Part shown: one piece after another, positions 8,385 to 16,665 of the stretch
Layout: each line of letters opens with the position of its first letter
Numbering within the stretch: the stretch's first letter is position 1
Assembly (NCBI RefSeq): GCF_022751215.1
Contig: NZ_JAICDG010000001.1
Span: forward strand, 1,116,001 to 1,180,000
Direction of reading: 5' to 3'
Length of the DNA stretch: 64,000 bases
Source of the DNA: Actinomadura terrae
Lineage (GTDB): Bacteria > Actinomycetota > Actinomycetes > Streptosporangiales > Streptosporangiaceae
Position numbers and translations under genes: made by a program
Notes under the pieces: model-generated
What the model was told of the DNA's origin: nothing
What the model saw: the letters and a program-made list of their open reading frames with translations, nothing else
Databases searched by the model: none

Positions 8385-8975
8385 GGGTACACGCACCGCG
8401 CCCTGCTCCAGCACCCCAGCGGCCTACCCGACCACCCGGACGCTGGCACTACCCCAACATCAAACTACGTGCCGGCCAGCATGCCCATCGAGCGGGTCAC
8501 CGGACGTTCCTGGGAGCAGGGGCCAGGAAAGGGTCAGCAACCCGCTCGGCCTGCGCCACGCCCTGAGCCCGGCAGCAGCTCGGCGAACGTCCCCGAACCA
8601 CCTACGACATGTTACGAACGCCTCAAACCCGGCGACCCAACAGTGGACGTCTCGCGCTTCTGCGGCGGCCGACGGCAGCATGGTCTCCACCACCGGCGAC
8701 GTCCTGACGCTCCAGCACTTTCCGACGACGGGCCGCCTCTGGAAAGCCGCCCAACTCGGAAATACGTCGCACTGTCCCGGCCAGCCCATGACGCCTGGTC
8801 TACAAAGACCCGGCTACGTCCTGGGATTCGCCAAACGGAAACTCACCTACGAAGAATTGCCTGGTTCCACGGCGCCGTCACCTGGCGCAACTCTGGCGCC
8901 AACACCGCAAGCGAAGACGGCCGTCGAGCAGCCAGAGCAGCCGCCCACCTGACCGACGGCACCCTCTGCCAATAA
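8385..8975 (+). pseudogene. Multiply frameshifted serine hydrolase (beta-lactamase fold / DD-peptidase-like)
   Basis: Pieces of a class C beta-lactamase-like or DD-carboxypeptidase-like serine hydrolase appear in order but in two alternating frames. RALLQHPSGLPD is followed, after an apparent deletion, by SNYVPASMPIERVTGRSWEQ. The next frame gives RVSNPLGLRHALSP and DGSMVSTTGDVLTL with GRLWKAAQL. The first frame then resumes with FHGAV and SEDGRRAARAA. The catalytic SxxK region and the middle are missing. At least two frameshifts and one internal deletion make it non-functional. Confidence 0.65.
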
Positions 8976-9169
8976 CCTCCCCCGAAACCAATAGGCCGCG
9001 AAGGTTCCCACCAGTTGACAGTTCTGCCCAGTCATCGGAGCGGAGGCGACGGTTCGGCCGTTCGAGTTAGCCGTCCAGGGCGGCCGCAGGCGACTGCAAC
9101 GCATACGCCACCGTCCCACCAGAGCCCACCACCACGACCGCGACAAGCAGGGGAGAAGAGATCGCATTC

Positions 9170-9871
9170 TCAAAGCGTCCGGTTTTCCGGCAGTGGCAGA
9201 CAGAAGTGCTCGGCGACGATGTCGGCGACGGCACCGGCGTCGCGGCTGCCGTCGACTTCGATCACGCGGATGCCGATGCGCCGGGCGGACCGCACGGCGT
9301 CCTCGGCGACGAGAAGGTCCCGCTCAAGCCGGTTGCGCTGGGCCCGAGCGGGGTCGCTAAGACCGTGCCCGATGCCGCCGGCCCGGGCGAGTTCGCGCAC
9401 CTGCCGCTCGCGAAACGCCGCGGTGGGCACCATGACGACCATCCGCCGGGGCGAGTCGATGATCGGTGCGACCAGTTCAGGTCGCAGCCCCCACCCTTCG
9501 GCGATGATGGAGCGCCCAGACGAGAGGGCCCGCAAATCGTCCAAGGCCCACTCGAAACGAACGGGAAATCCGGCGATGGTGTCGGCGGCCATGTCCCGCG
9601 GGGTGGTGTTCACCCATGTGGTCTCGGGGTCCGGGTCCTTGGGCGAATGGCCGAGCTTGACCCGTCGGGCGATCCGGCGATCGTTGTGGCCGCGGGCGTC
9701 GTGGTAGTCGTAATGGTAGGCGGTCAACCCATACCGGCCAGCCAGTATCCGAGCCACGGTGGACTTTCCAGCCCACTGCCCACCGCCGATCCACAGAACC
9801 TGCCGAAGCGTCCCGAACGGATCCCACACTTCCCTCTCACCAGCACGCTCGCTCAAAGATTTCCTTCTCAT
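9170..9871 (-). CDS. P-loop NTPase / kinase-like protein
   Basis: A 233-residue single-domain P-loop protein. The Walker A motif is GGGQWAGKST near residues 29-38, followed by YHYDYHDARGHNDR, which resembles the acceptor-binding region of small-molecule or nucleoside kinases. A probable Walker B-like strand is RSIIAEGWGL. No membrane segment is present. The substrate is unknown; the family is usually annotated only as AAA or kinase-like. It stands alone beside a lower-GC gene and an eroded stretch, which suggests an accessory location. Confidence 0.7.
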   Translation of the reverse strand: MRRKSLSERAGEREVWDPFGTLRQVLWIGGGQWAGKSTVARILAGRYGLTAYHYDYHDARGHNDRRIARRVKLGHSPKDPDPETTWVNTTPRDMAADTIAGFPVRFEWALDDLRALSSGRSIIAEGWGLRPELVAPIIDSPRRMVVMVPTAAFRERQVRELARAGGIGHGLSDPARAQRNRLERDLLVAEDAVRSARRIGIRVIEVDGSRDAGAVADIVAEHFCLPLPENRTL

Positions 9872-10045
9872 AGTTCTCGGATGCCCGCCCTAGTGACAAG
9901 AAGATAGGGTGGATTGTGAAGGCGACCGCGTCGGTTCGAAACGGACGGTCTTATAAGCATTTCCTGTGGTTCCTCGAGGAGAGTCAGGGGTAATCTCGTG
10001 GGGAGCGGACGGGATTGCTGAAGCCGCCGGGTGTAAGGCCTAATT

Positions 10046-11182
10046 TCAGCGATGATCATGTACATTCGGTGTCTCATTGTCTTGCAGTCGCTGGAATGCG
10101 ACGATGGCTGCATCGGCATGCTGCCTAATTGAGGCAATAATTAGGTCATCGTCCCAGCATTCTGTCTCGCGGCACACTCCGTGCCCGATCATGTCGCAAA
10201 TAAGAAGCAACAGAAATGATGCCATATGACCTGCGCGCGAGGTCTCTCGCGGCTCGACCGTAGGCCCTGTTGGATTAAGCTTGGCTCCCCTGAATTTGGT
10301 GCGATAAATTGTGGTTGACGGGCCTGCGTGAATCGCGTGGTTCATCTCGAGATAGGAGATTCGCATCCACTCCGCGTCGCATGCTCGCTCGAGGTCGGCA
10401 AAGGTTATCCTGCGTAGTTTTTGGTGATTTGAAATTGCTGGCCGGGCCCAGTCGTACTGCTCTCGAAACCTTGGCCCCCACTCCCTGTTGGCGGCGTCTA
10501 GTAGTTGCCCATCGGTTTCTTCCAACAAATGTTTAGCGCTAAAGTGCTCACGCTGGCCGGCGTTGTGTGCGGCCTTCTGTGCAGCGCGATGATAGGATTT
10601 TTCCTCCAGTAGGGCTGTCACGTAGTATCTCTCGGATAGTTCGTACGTTCCCTTAATTCCATCATTGGATATTAGAGTGGCGATTATGGCGATTTCGTAC
10701 AAGGTGCGGGCGCGCCCCGTTGCCGCTTCGGCGTTGCCTATAGTCAGGAGAGCTTCAATTTCCGCGCCTATTGCGCAGGCTCGCGAGTGTAGACTTAGAA
10801 GAAGAAGGCATTTTAGCTTGGGCCCACCTACGGTATCTGGAATATTCAAAACTAGGCGCTCGGTTGCGACCTTCTGGAACGTTGATTCAGTTAGGTCGTC
10901 ATTTTGAATGTCTGCTGCTGATACGAGTTTACCTAGATGTCGTAGGGCCAGCCACCAGCGTTTGATATTCGAACGCCTCACTTTTTCGTCATGTATCTTT
11001 CTTTGCGCTACTCGCTTTGCTATCCGAGCTTGGTCGAGCGCAATCTCTTCAGGGGCGAGGCTGTGGAGGTTTTCGAGCACTAGATTTCTAGAGTCAATGA
11101 TTTCTGGATTCCGTCCGGCTTCAATCTCCTTGTTGTGGTACTGGAGGGCAAGCTTGAGAAGTTTGGGTTCGTTAGTGGGCAT
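10046..11182 (-). CDS. DUF5677-type protein of foreign-looking composition
   Basis: A 378-residue, mostly helical protein with no signal peptide or membrane span. The central part (AATGRARTLYEIAIIATLI, LSERYY, KAAHNAGQREHF) resembles DUF5677, a family of unknown function with a conserved R-x-LYE motif. Base composition is strikingly lower in G+C than all neighbours (many AAT, ATT, TTT and AGA codons), a classic sign of recent transfer. It is single and flanked by about 170 and 80 bases without genes. A defence or stress role is possible but unproven. Confidence 0.75.
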   Translation of the reverse strand: MPTNEPKLLKLALQYHNKEIEAGRNPEIIDSRNLVLENLHSLAPEEIALDQARIAKRVAQRKIHDEKVRRSNIKRWWLALRHLGKLVSAADIQNDDLTESTFQKVATERLVLNIPDTVGGPKLKCLLLLSLHSRACAIGAEIEALLTIGNAEAATGRARTLYEIAIIATLISNDGIKGTYELSERYYVTALLEEKSYHRAAQKAAHNAGQREHFSAKHLLEETDGQLLDAANREWGPRFREQYDWARPAISNHQKLRRITFADLERACDAEWMRISYLEMNHAIHAGPSTTIYRTKFRGAKLNPTGPTVEPRETSRAGHMASFLLLLICDMIGHGVCRETECWDDDLIIASIRQHADAAIVAFQRLQDNETPNVHDHR

Positions 11183-11262
11183 GGGTGACTATGTCCCTCT
11201 GATGTTGGCTGCAAAGCCTTTCAGGATGCACCAGCTGTCCTATGGTTGCAAGCGACTTACGG

Positions 11263-11689
11263 TTATGTGCCGGTTGATACGTCCTTGTCCTGAACGAGGC
11301 CAGAGCATGCCGAGTTGCGGGTGAGGGTCATGAGGAGTTCGAACGAGCCGACTAGGGCGAGTGCTGGCCATGCGCTCACTACCCCGCCGATCGCGCCGTG
11401 GGACGCGCCGTGTGCCACGTTGGCGCCTACTGTCGCCACGATGCCCACTGCGAGGCTCCACTTGGCTAGGGCCGGTGCTGGTTGCTTTCGGCCGCTTGCG
11501 TCGAGGATGACCATGGAGGCGGCCCAGATCAGGCCGTCCACGGTGAAGGGGAGGAGGCGTGCAGTTGGTGCCTGTCTCGCCGTGGGAGCGGACGAGTTCG
11601 TAGGCGTGGCGGTACGAGATGATCGCGGCCACGCTGGCGACTGTGACGACGGCGAGCGCTGTTGTGAGCCGGGTGAGGCGGTCAACCAC
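11263..11689 (-). pseudogene. DUF2637 membrane protein, frameshifted
   Basis: The first 36 codons from the GTG at 11687-11689 give MVDRLTRLTTALAVVT to HGETGT. The matching continuation (ARLLPFTVDGLIWAASM to FELLMTLTRN) lies in another frame and ends at 11263. A single extra A in ACC-A-ACT near 11573-11577 would explain the break. Joined, the product is a four-helix DUF2637 protein, a family typical of integrative actinomycete elements. Either the gene is disabled, or it uses programmed slippage, or the base is a sequencing error. Confidence 0.75.
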
Positions 11690-11876
11690 GGGGCAGCTCC
11701 CTCCGCCACTCGATGACGCACGGGTCGTCCTCGCCGTGGGTGATGAGCCGTTCGGCGAGTGACAGGGCCGTGATGGCCGCGTTGCGGTCTAGGGGTGTGG
11801 GCCATGTGGTGGTTTGCCAGGCGTTGTTGGTGCGGGTGGCTGTGGCTATGACCTTGCCGTTGGTGGTGGCGGTCAT
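11682..11876 (-). CDS. Small element-associated hypothetical protein
   Basis: A 64-residue soluble protein (MTATTNGKVIATATRT start; HGEDDPCVIEWRRELPRG end). It overlaps the start of the DUF2637 gene by eight bases, so the two belong to one transcript. Similar small proteins precede DUF2637 genes in actinomycete integrative elements. No functional motif is visible. Confidence 0.6.
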   Translation of the reverse strand: MTATTNGKVIATATRTNNAWQTTTWPTPLDRNAAITALSLAERLITHGEDDPCVIEWRRELPRG

Positions 11877-11911
11877 TGTGGTTTCGGTGATTCTAGGGCC
11901 ATGGGGTGGCC

Positions 11912-12145
11912 TCCTCCCTGCTGGGAGGAAGGGAGCCAGGGGAGCCAGTCTTGGGAGCCAACGTGAGTCGAGATGATCCGACTCTCTTCGACTGGGTCGG
12001 ACGGTTCCCCTGGGCTCCCTTCCTTGTTTTCGCAGGTGGACGGCTACCGGGTCGACTTCCTCGGACGTCCCTGGACGGAGGGTGGATAAGGCCTCCTGAG
12101 CCCTTCCCTAAGTGAGGGTTAAGGGGGTGGGTGGGTGGGGTTGGG
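11912..12145. repeat. Inverted repeat and G-quadruplex-prone region at island edge
   Basis: The gene-free space 11877-12293 holds several structures. A 7-bp hairpin (912-918/923-929 of 11xxx) is followed by a 20-bp arm at 11927-11946 that is inversely repeated, with one bulge, at 12003-12023. GGGAGCCA-like units are repeated directly in the left arm. At 12123-12140 four G-runs are separated by single T residues, a textbook quadruplex pattern. This could be the origin, attachment or transfer region of a decayed element; no integrase is nearby. Confidence 0.5.
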
Positions 12146-12241
12146 CGGCTTAGCGTTGGGGGCGTCACATCGGAAGACGGCGGAGGTGTTCAGGCGGAGA
12201 GCAGAGTGAACGTCGACTGAGGTTCCTGTTGAGACAGGTTT

Positions 12242-12289
12242 CTGGCCCGCACGGCCCCGTTGACCCCGCTCGGGGGCCGTGCGGGCCAG
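12242..12289 (-). terminator. Strong hairpin terminator of TetR gene
   Basis: A perfect 17-bp stem pairs 12242-12258 with 12273-12289 around a 14-base loop. It starts four bases beyond the stop of the minus-strand TetR gene at 12294, so it most likely ends that transcript. Confidence 0.8.
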
Positions 12290-12293
12290 CGGC

Positions 12294-12869
12294 TTATTTG
12301 GCGCGGAGGCCCTCGAAGAGGAGGGCGAGCATGCGGTCGGCGTATTCGGGTGGGTCGGGGGTGCGTTCGGTGGCGACGCCGATGGCGTTGGTCAGGCGGA
12401 GGAGGTCGCGGGGGTCGATGTCGGGGCGGACGGCGCCTGTTTGCTGGGCGCGGTCGAGGAGGCGGCCCAGGGCTTCGCAGATCGCTTCGGCGCAGGAGCC
12501 GAGGGCGGTCGCGGACCAGCGGGGGGAGAGGGCGTCGATGATCACGGTGGACGTGCCGCGGGGGGTCGCGGCGCCCGCGAGGTAGAAGCGCAGCCATGTG
12601 GTCAGCGCTGTTTCCGGGGTGGGGGCCGTGAGGAGGTCGGCGGCGCGGGTCAGGAGGGAGTCGACGCGGTCGCGCAGGACGGCGTGGAGGAGGTCGTCGC
12701 GAGTGGGGAAGTGGCGGTAGAGGGTGCCGGAGCCGACTCCGGCGCGCTTGGCGATGTCGTCGAGGGAGGCGCCGGTGCCGTGTTCCATGAAGGCCACGCG
12801 GGCGGTGGCGACCAGGCGCTCGTAGTTGCGGCGGGCGTCGGCCCGCATGGGCCGGGTGTCCATGGGCAC
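12294..12869 (-). CDS. TetR/AcrR-family transcriptional regulator
   Basis: A 191-residue regulator. The DNA-binding helix-turn-helix spans about residues 14-60 (LVATARVAFMEHGTGASLDDIAKRAGVGSG, with LYRHFPTRDDLL closing the domain). The C-terminal half is a helical ligand-binding and dimerisation domain. The start is the GTG two codons before an in-frame ATG; either is possible, and a GGAG lies 11 bases before the GTG. No target gene is adjacent except nfi, 56 bases upstream in the same direction. Confidence 0.9.
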   Translation of the reverse strand: MPMDTRPMRADARRNYERLVATARVAFMEHGTGASLDDIAKRAGVGSGTLYRHFPTRDDLLHAVLRDRVDSLLTRAADLLTAPTPETALTTWLRFYLAGAATPRGTSTVIIDALSPRWSATALGSCAEAICEALGRLLDRAQQTGAVRPDIDPRDLLRLTNAIGVATERTPDPPEYADRMLALLFEGLRAK

Positions 12870-12925
12870 CGTCCGGCGGTCTCCGCTTTCTTACTGGTGG
12901 CCTCCATCCTGGCAGGACGCGATGG

Positions 12926-13594
12926 TCATGCGCCAGAGAGGGCGTCGCGGGAGAGGCGGTCGGCGCGGCGGGTCGTCTCGGGCAGGCGGTGGCGCGCGAC
13001 CTTCAGGACGTTGCGGCACGCGTTGTCCAGGTTCATGCGGTGTCCGACGGAGACGAACACCGGCTTGACGTTGTCCTGGGTGCGGAGGGCGCGGCCGACC
13101 TCTTCGCCCTGGTGGAGCAGGGGGCTTGTCGCGCCGCGCTGGGGGGCGGGCGGGGTGTGGGTGCCGATGAAGCTTGTTTTCGCGACGCCGATGGTCGGGA
13201 GGTCGGTGAGGACGCCGAGGTGGCAGGCCAGGCCGAAGCGGCGGGGGTGGGCCAGGCCGTAGCCGTCGCAGACCAGGAGGTCGGGGGTTATTTCGAGCGC
13301 GCGCAGCGCTTCTATGAGGGTGGGGAGTTCCCGGAATGCCAGGAGGCCGGGGATGTAGGGGAATGCGGCGGTGCCCGTGGCGACGGATTCCTCTAGGACG
13401 TTCAGTGTTGTGGTCTCCAGGACGACTACCGCGGCGGCCAGGGGACCGTCGTCTGTGTAGGAGACGTCCAGGCCGGCGATCGTGCGGGGGGAGGGGGGAC
13501 CTGGGGAGTCCACCAGGAGGGGGCGCAGTTCGTCCTGGATGGCCTCGGCCTCGCTCGCGGTGGCGGGCCAGGGGTGCAGGTCGCGTACCTCCAT
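12926..13594 (-). CDS. nfi: Endonuclease V (deoxyinosine-specific)
   Basis: A 222-residue repair nuclease that cleaves near deoxyinosine in DNA. Family landmarks are all present: IAGLDVSYTDDGPLAA with the first catalytic Asp, PYIPGLLAFRELP (the hypoxanthine-binding PYIP wedge and catalytic Glu), LLVCDGYGLAHPRRFGLA with the second Asp, and GVAKTSF. Length and order match bacterial Nfi. The ATG at 13592-13594 begins MEVRDLHPWP. It lies upstream of the TetR gene and may share its transcript. Confidence 0.93.
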   Translation of the reverse strand: MEVRDLHPWPATASEAEAIQDELRPLLVDSPGPPSPRTIAGLDVSYTDDGPLAAAVVVLETTTLNVLEESVATGTAAFPYIPGLLAFRELPTLIEALRALEITPDLLVCDGYGLAHPRRFGLACHLGVLTDLPTIGVAKTSFIGTHTPPAPQRGATSPLLHQGEEVGRALRTQDNVKPVFVSVGHRMNLDNACRNVLKVARHRLPETTRRADRLSRDALSGA

Positions 13595-13611
13595 GAACCA
13601 GCACGTTATCG

Positions 13612-13642
13612 GACGGTCCGCCGGTGACTCCGGCGGACCGTC
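13612..13642 (-). terminator. Hairpin terminator after the degenerate secreted-protein gene
   Basis: A perfect 13-bp stem (13612-13624 with 13630-13642) and five-base loop lie 10 bases past the frame-corrected stop of the remnant at 13653-13872. This shows the remnant was once a complete minus-strand transcription unit. Confidence 0.7.
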
Positions 13643-13652
13643 ATGGGTTGGG

Positions 13653-13872
13653 TCAGCTGGCGACGGCGATGGCGATGGCGGGGCGGAAGCTGGTGAAGGC
13701 GCCCAATCGCTTGGGGGCCGCTCCAGGAGCTTCCGTTGAAGGTGTTCCACCAGATGCGCTTGTCGCCGGCTGCGTCCTTCCTGACCATGAGGATGTTCTG
13801 GGCGGCCGTCGCGCGCTCGGGGGGCCGAGGCGGGGCCTGGAGGGCGCTGGCCGCCAGGGCGAGGGCGGCCAC
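13653..13872 (-). pseudogene. Remnant of a small secreted beta-propeller/lectin-like protein
   Basis: A minus-strand reading gives a signal-like hydrophobic stretch (VAALALAASALQA), then NILMVRKDAAGDKRIWWNTF and NGSSWSGPQAI. A one-base shift at the GGG near 13710 would restore GAFTSFRPAIAIAVAS and a TGA at 13653-13655, just before a good terminator. The blade-like pattern (WWNTFNGSSWSGP) resembles one repeat of lectin or sialidase-type propellers. No proper ATG precedes the signal segment, so both ends look damaged. Confidence 0.45.
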
Positions 13873-14132
13873 TAGGAGAACCGCCTTTTCGTTCGCGGCT
13901 TAGGGGCCCCTGGGTCGCGAGGGGGGTCAACCCTTGAGAGTGCGCGATTGGCATGGCGCGGCAGCTCACCGGGAACGCGGTTATAGGAATGCGTTTTTTG
14001 GGGCCCTGTGCTGAATGCGTTGTTTTTGGGACGATTATCGGTCGGCTCGGTCGGGGGTAACAGTCCTCGGCGTGGCAGGTGGGGCGGTGGGGCGTGTCCG
14101 TTTCTGGGCGCTGGGTGTCGAGGGCATTTCCG

Positions 14133-15767
14133 TTAGGGGCGGCCTAGGTGGTGGGCGGGCTCGGTGGTGGCGCTCTCGGGGACGGGGGTGGGGCGGCTGC
14201 GGGCGAACTCCAGGGTGAGCAGTGCCGCGGCCAGCCGTCCGATGTCTAGCCAGGAGCGGAAGACGATGCTGCGCGGCTCGTAGGCGGGCCTGAACTTCTT
14301 GTCGAACAGGTAGAGGGACTCCACCGCGATCAGCGGGTCCAGGAGGTGGAGTGCCTGGTAGCCGAGTCTTTCCGGGACGCTGCGGTCTCGGGAGTCGAGC
14401 AGGGCGCGGAAGGCGGCAAAGTTCAGCGACACCGGGGAGAGGTCGTGTGCGGACGCGTACTCGATCGTCTCGACGATCAGCCGCTCGTTGACGCCGTTCG
14501 GGCCGTCGGGGGCGCGGCGCATCGCGTCCAGGCTGATGGACCGGCCGGAGATCACGTATCGCTGGAAGGCGATGGGGGTGCCGTCGGGGCCGTAGGCGAT
14601 GGCGACGAGCGCGCCGGGGTGGTGGCCGGTGAGCAGTTCGTCCAGGTTCATGGAGAAGCCGCGCTCGGCCGCGCCGCCCAGGGAGCGGGACGCGACGTCC
14701 AGCAGCGCGGCGCGCAGGTCGGGGGACAGGTCGCGCTCGGCGACGATCTCGGACGTGACGCCCGCGTTGACGGTGCGCGCGACCGCCTGCCGGACGTTGC
14801 GCATCGACCGGCCGGACAGCGTGAACTCGGACGGGCGCACGACGACCTCGTCCCCGTAGCCGAAGGAGCGGAGCGGCGCCCAGGCGGGTAGCAGCGCGGT
14901 TCCGGCGCCGAGGACGGCGGGCCGCCAGCCCGTCCGGCGGCACAGCGCGAGGAACGCGCGGACGGCGGCCTCCCGGGAGCCCGGGTCCCCGACCGGGTCG
15001 CCGCCCGCGACCGCCATGCCGAACATGACCCGGTAGCCGATGGCGGCGCGGCCGTCCGGGCTGAACACGTACGCCTTGTCGCGGCGCAGCGCGAACGGCG
15101 CGAGCGTGTCGGACCCGGAGCGGGCGACCAGGCCGGCGACGAGGGCGCGCTCGGACTCGTCGCCGGGTGGTGGCGCCGGGACGGGCGCGAGGAGCATGCC
15201 GACCAGGACGAGCAGCCCGACCGCGCCCGTCACGCCGAGGACGCCGGGCAGCCACGAGGCGCCGTCGATGGGCGCGCCGGTGGCGCCGAGGCCGGTCGCG
15301 ACGTCCCGTCCGGCGGATCTGATCGACACGCCGCCGAGCAGCACGGTCGCGGCGGTCGCGGCGAGGGTCAGCGACGCGCCGGTCCGCACGGCCGCGCGGA
15401 CGCGCTCGGGGTGCGGGCGCACCGTGAACCGGTCGCGGAGCGTCCACAGCGCGGCGCCGGCGGCCACGAGCAGGGGCAGCCGCCACGCGGCGTCCTCACC
15501 GGTGAGGACGGCGAGCAGGCCCGTCGTCACCAGCGCCAGCAGCGCGTACCAGGCGGCGCGGCGCCGCAGCAGCACTCCGCGCGCCACCAGCGCGAGCACC
15601 AGGGCCAGGACGGCGGCGTGCGCCGGGGCGAGCGGGCGGCCGGTCGCCAGCAGCGACAGCCGGTCGAGCCAGCGCGGGGCGCTCGTCGCCGGGACCGCGA
15701 CCAGCGCGGCGACCGACGCCGTGGCCGCCGCGAGCGGCCGGAGCGGCCGGTCCGCGGGATCGGGCAT
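14133..15767 (-). CDS. DUF2156 / phosphatidylglycerol lysyltransferase-type membrane protein
   Basis: A 544-residue protein. Residues 1-210 contain about six membrane helices; residues 215-520 form a GNAT-fold DUF2156 domain, the catalytic part of MprF/LysX-type aminoacyl-phosphatidylglycerol synthases (KAYVFSPDGRAAIGYRV, GGDPVGDP, FGYGDEVVVRPSEF, GFSMNLDELLTGHHPG, LSLNFAAFR). Such enzymes move an amino acid from aminoacyl-tRNA to a membrane lipid. No tRNA-synthetase domain is fused. The flippase-like half of MprF is separately encoded in this window at 37092-38396. Confidence 0.87.
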   Translation of the reverse strand: MPDPADRPLRPLAAATASVAALVAVPATSAPRWLDRLSLLATGRPLAPAHAAVLALVLALVARGVLLRRRAAWYALLALVTTGLLAVLTGEDAAWRLPLLVAAGAALWTLRDRFTVRPHPERVRAAVRTGASLTLAATAATVLLGGVSIRSAGRDVATGLGATGAPIDGASWLPGVLGVTGAVGLLVLVGMLLAPVPAPPPGDESERALVAGLVARSGSDTLAPFALRRDKAYVFSPDGRAAIGYRVMFGMAVAGGDPVGDPGSREAAVRAFLALCRRTGWRPAVLGAGTALLPAWAPLRSFGYGDEVVVRPSEFTLSGRSMRNVRQAVARTVNAGVTSEIVAERDLSPDLRAALLDVASRSLGGAAERGFSMNLDELLTGHHPGALVAIAYGPDGTPIAFQRYVISGRSISLDAMRRAPDGPNGVNERLIVETIEYASAHDLSPVSLNFAAFRALLDSRDRSVPERLGYQALHLLDPLIAVESLYLFDKKFRPAYEPRSIVFRSWLDIGRLAAALLTLEFARSRPTPVPESATTEPAHHLGRP

Positions 15768-15839
15768 GTGGGCACCTCCGCTGAGCCGACAACCATGACC
15801 TTGGGGAACTCATTCCCACGGCGTGATTAGGCTCGTGGG

Positions 15840-16295
15840 ATGAGCAGGCTGCTGATCGTCCACCACACGCCGTCGCCGTCGGTGCAGGCGATGTTCGAGG
15901 CGGTGCGCTCGGGCGCGTCCACCGACGAGGTCGGCGGCGTGGAGGTGGTGACCCGCCCGGCGCTGACGGCCTCTTCCGTCGATGTCCTGGAGGCGGACGG
16001 CTACCTCCTCGGCTCGCCCGTCAACCTCGGCTACCTCTCCGGGGCGATCAAGCACTTCTTCGATTCGATGTACTACCCGTGTCTGGAGGAGACGATCCGC
16101 CGCCCGTTCGGCGCGTTCCTGCACGGGAACAGCGACGCGACGGGTGCGCTGCGGGCGCTGGAGTCGATCACGACCGGGCTGCGGTGGCGGGCCGTCCTGC
16201 CGCCGGTGGTGGTCACCGGCGAGCCGGGCAAGGCCGATCTGGAGGCGTGCTGGGAACTCGGCGCGACGGCGGCGGCGGAGATCGGCGAGGTGTGA
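15840..16295 (+). CDS. Flavodoxin/NADPH-dependent FMN reductase-like protein
   Basis: A 151-residue flavodoxin-fold protein. The phosphate-binding loop is HHTPSPSVQAM near residues 8-18, and the flavin-contacting loop GYLLGSPVNLGYLSGAIKHFFDS is typical of the flavodoxin/NAD(P)H-dependent oxidoreductase group. No fused partner domain is present. It probably works as a small FMN-dependent oxidoreductase. It is followed after 38 bases by a Dabb-family gene in the same direction. Confidence 0.85.
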   Translation: MSRLLIVHHTPSPSVQAMFEAVRSGASTDEVGGVEVVTRPALTASSVDVLEADGYLLGSPVNLGYLSGAIKHFFDSMYYPCLEETIRRPFGAFLHGNSDATGALRALESITTGLRWRAVLPPVVVTGEPGKADLEACWELGATAAAEIGEV

Positions 16296-16333
16296 GCCGG
16301 ACGCCGCCGCGCGGACGGCGATAGCGTGCCGCC

Positions 16334-16633
16334 ATGAGCGGATTGCGCCATGTGGCGATGTTCATCTGGGCCGAGGGGACGACGACCGGGCAGCAGGAGG
16401 AGGTCGCGGCCAGGCTCGGTGAGCTGCCCCGGATCATCCCGCAGATCCGGGAGTACAGCGTCGGGGCGGACGCGGGCATCAACCCGTCCTCCTACGACTT
16501 CGTGCTCGTCGCGGACTTCGCCGACCGGGACGACTACCTCGCCTACCGCGACCATCCCGCGCACCGGGAGGTGGTCGACAGGTTCGTGACGCCGATCGTC
16601 GCGTCGCGCGCCGCGATCCAGTACGAGCTCTAG
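16334..16633 (+). CDS. Dabb family (stress-responsive alpha/beta-barrel) protein
   Basis: A 99-residue protein with the Dabb ferredoxin-like fold: LRHVAMFIWAEG at the start, IREYSVGADAG in the middle, and FVLVADFADRDDYLAYRDHPAH, which is the family signature. Members dimerise; plant and fungal relatives bind or cyclise polyketides, while most bacterial ones have no known role. Here it is probably co-transcribed with the flavodoxin-like gene and ends at a hairpin at 16666. Confidence 0.9.
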   Translation: MSGLRHVAMFIWAEGTTTGQQEEVAARLGELPRIIPQIREYSVGADAGINPSSYDFVLVADFADRDDYLAYRDHPAHREVVDRFVTPIVASRAAIQYEL

Positions 16634-16665
16634 GACGGCCGGGACGAGAACCGAGCAAGCGCTTG

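Noticed and set aside
8112-8975. An apparently complete 287-codon gene in the eroded stretch
   Set aside because: Only parts of this frame are conserved; the missing pieces of the same protein lie in another frame, so it is a pseudogene segment and not an intact gene.
9920-9965. A T-loop-like GGTTCGAA sequence suggesting a tRNA 3' end or attachment site
   Set aside because: The flanking bases do not form the five-base T-stem or an acceptor stem, and no direct repeat of it was found at the other side of the island.
11893-12168. A 91-codon minus-strand frame in the gap before the TetR gene
   Set aside because: The product is Pro/Ser/Arg-rich, overlaps the inverted repeats and has no ribosome site or family resemblance.
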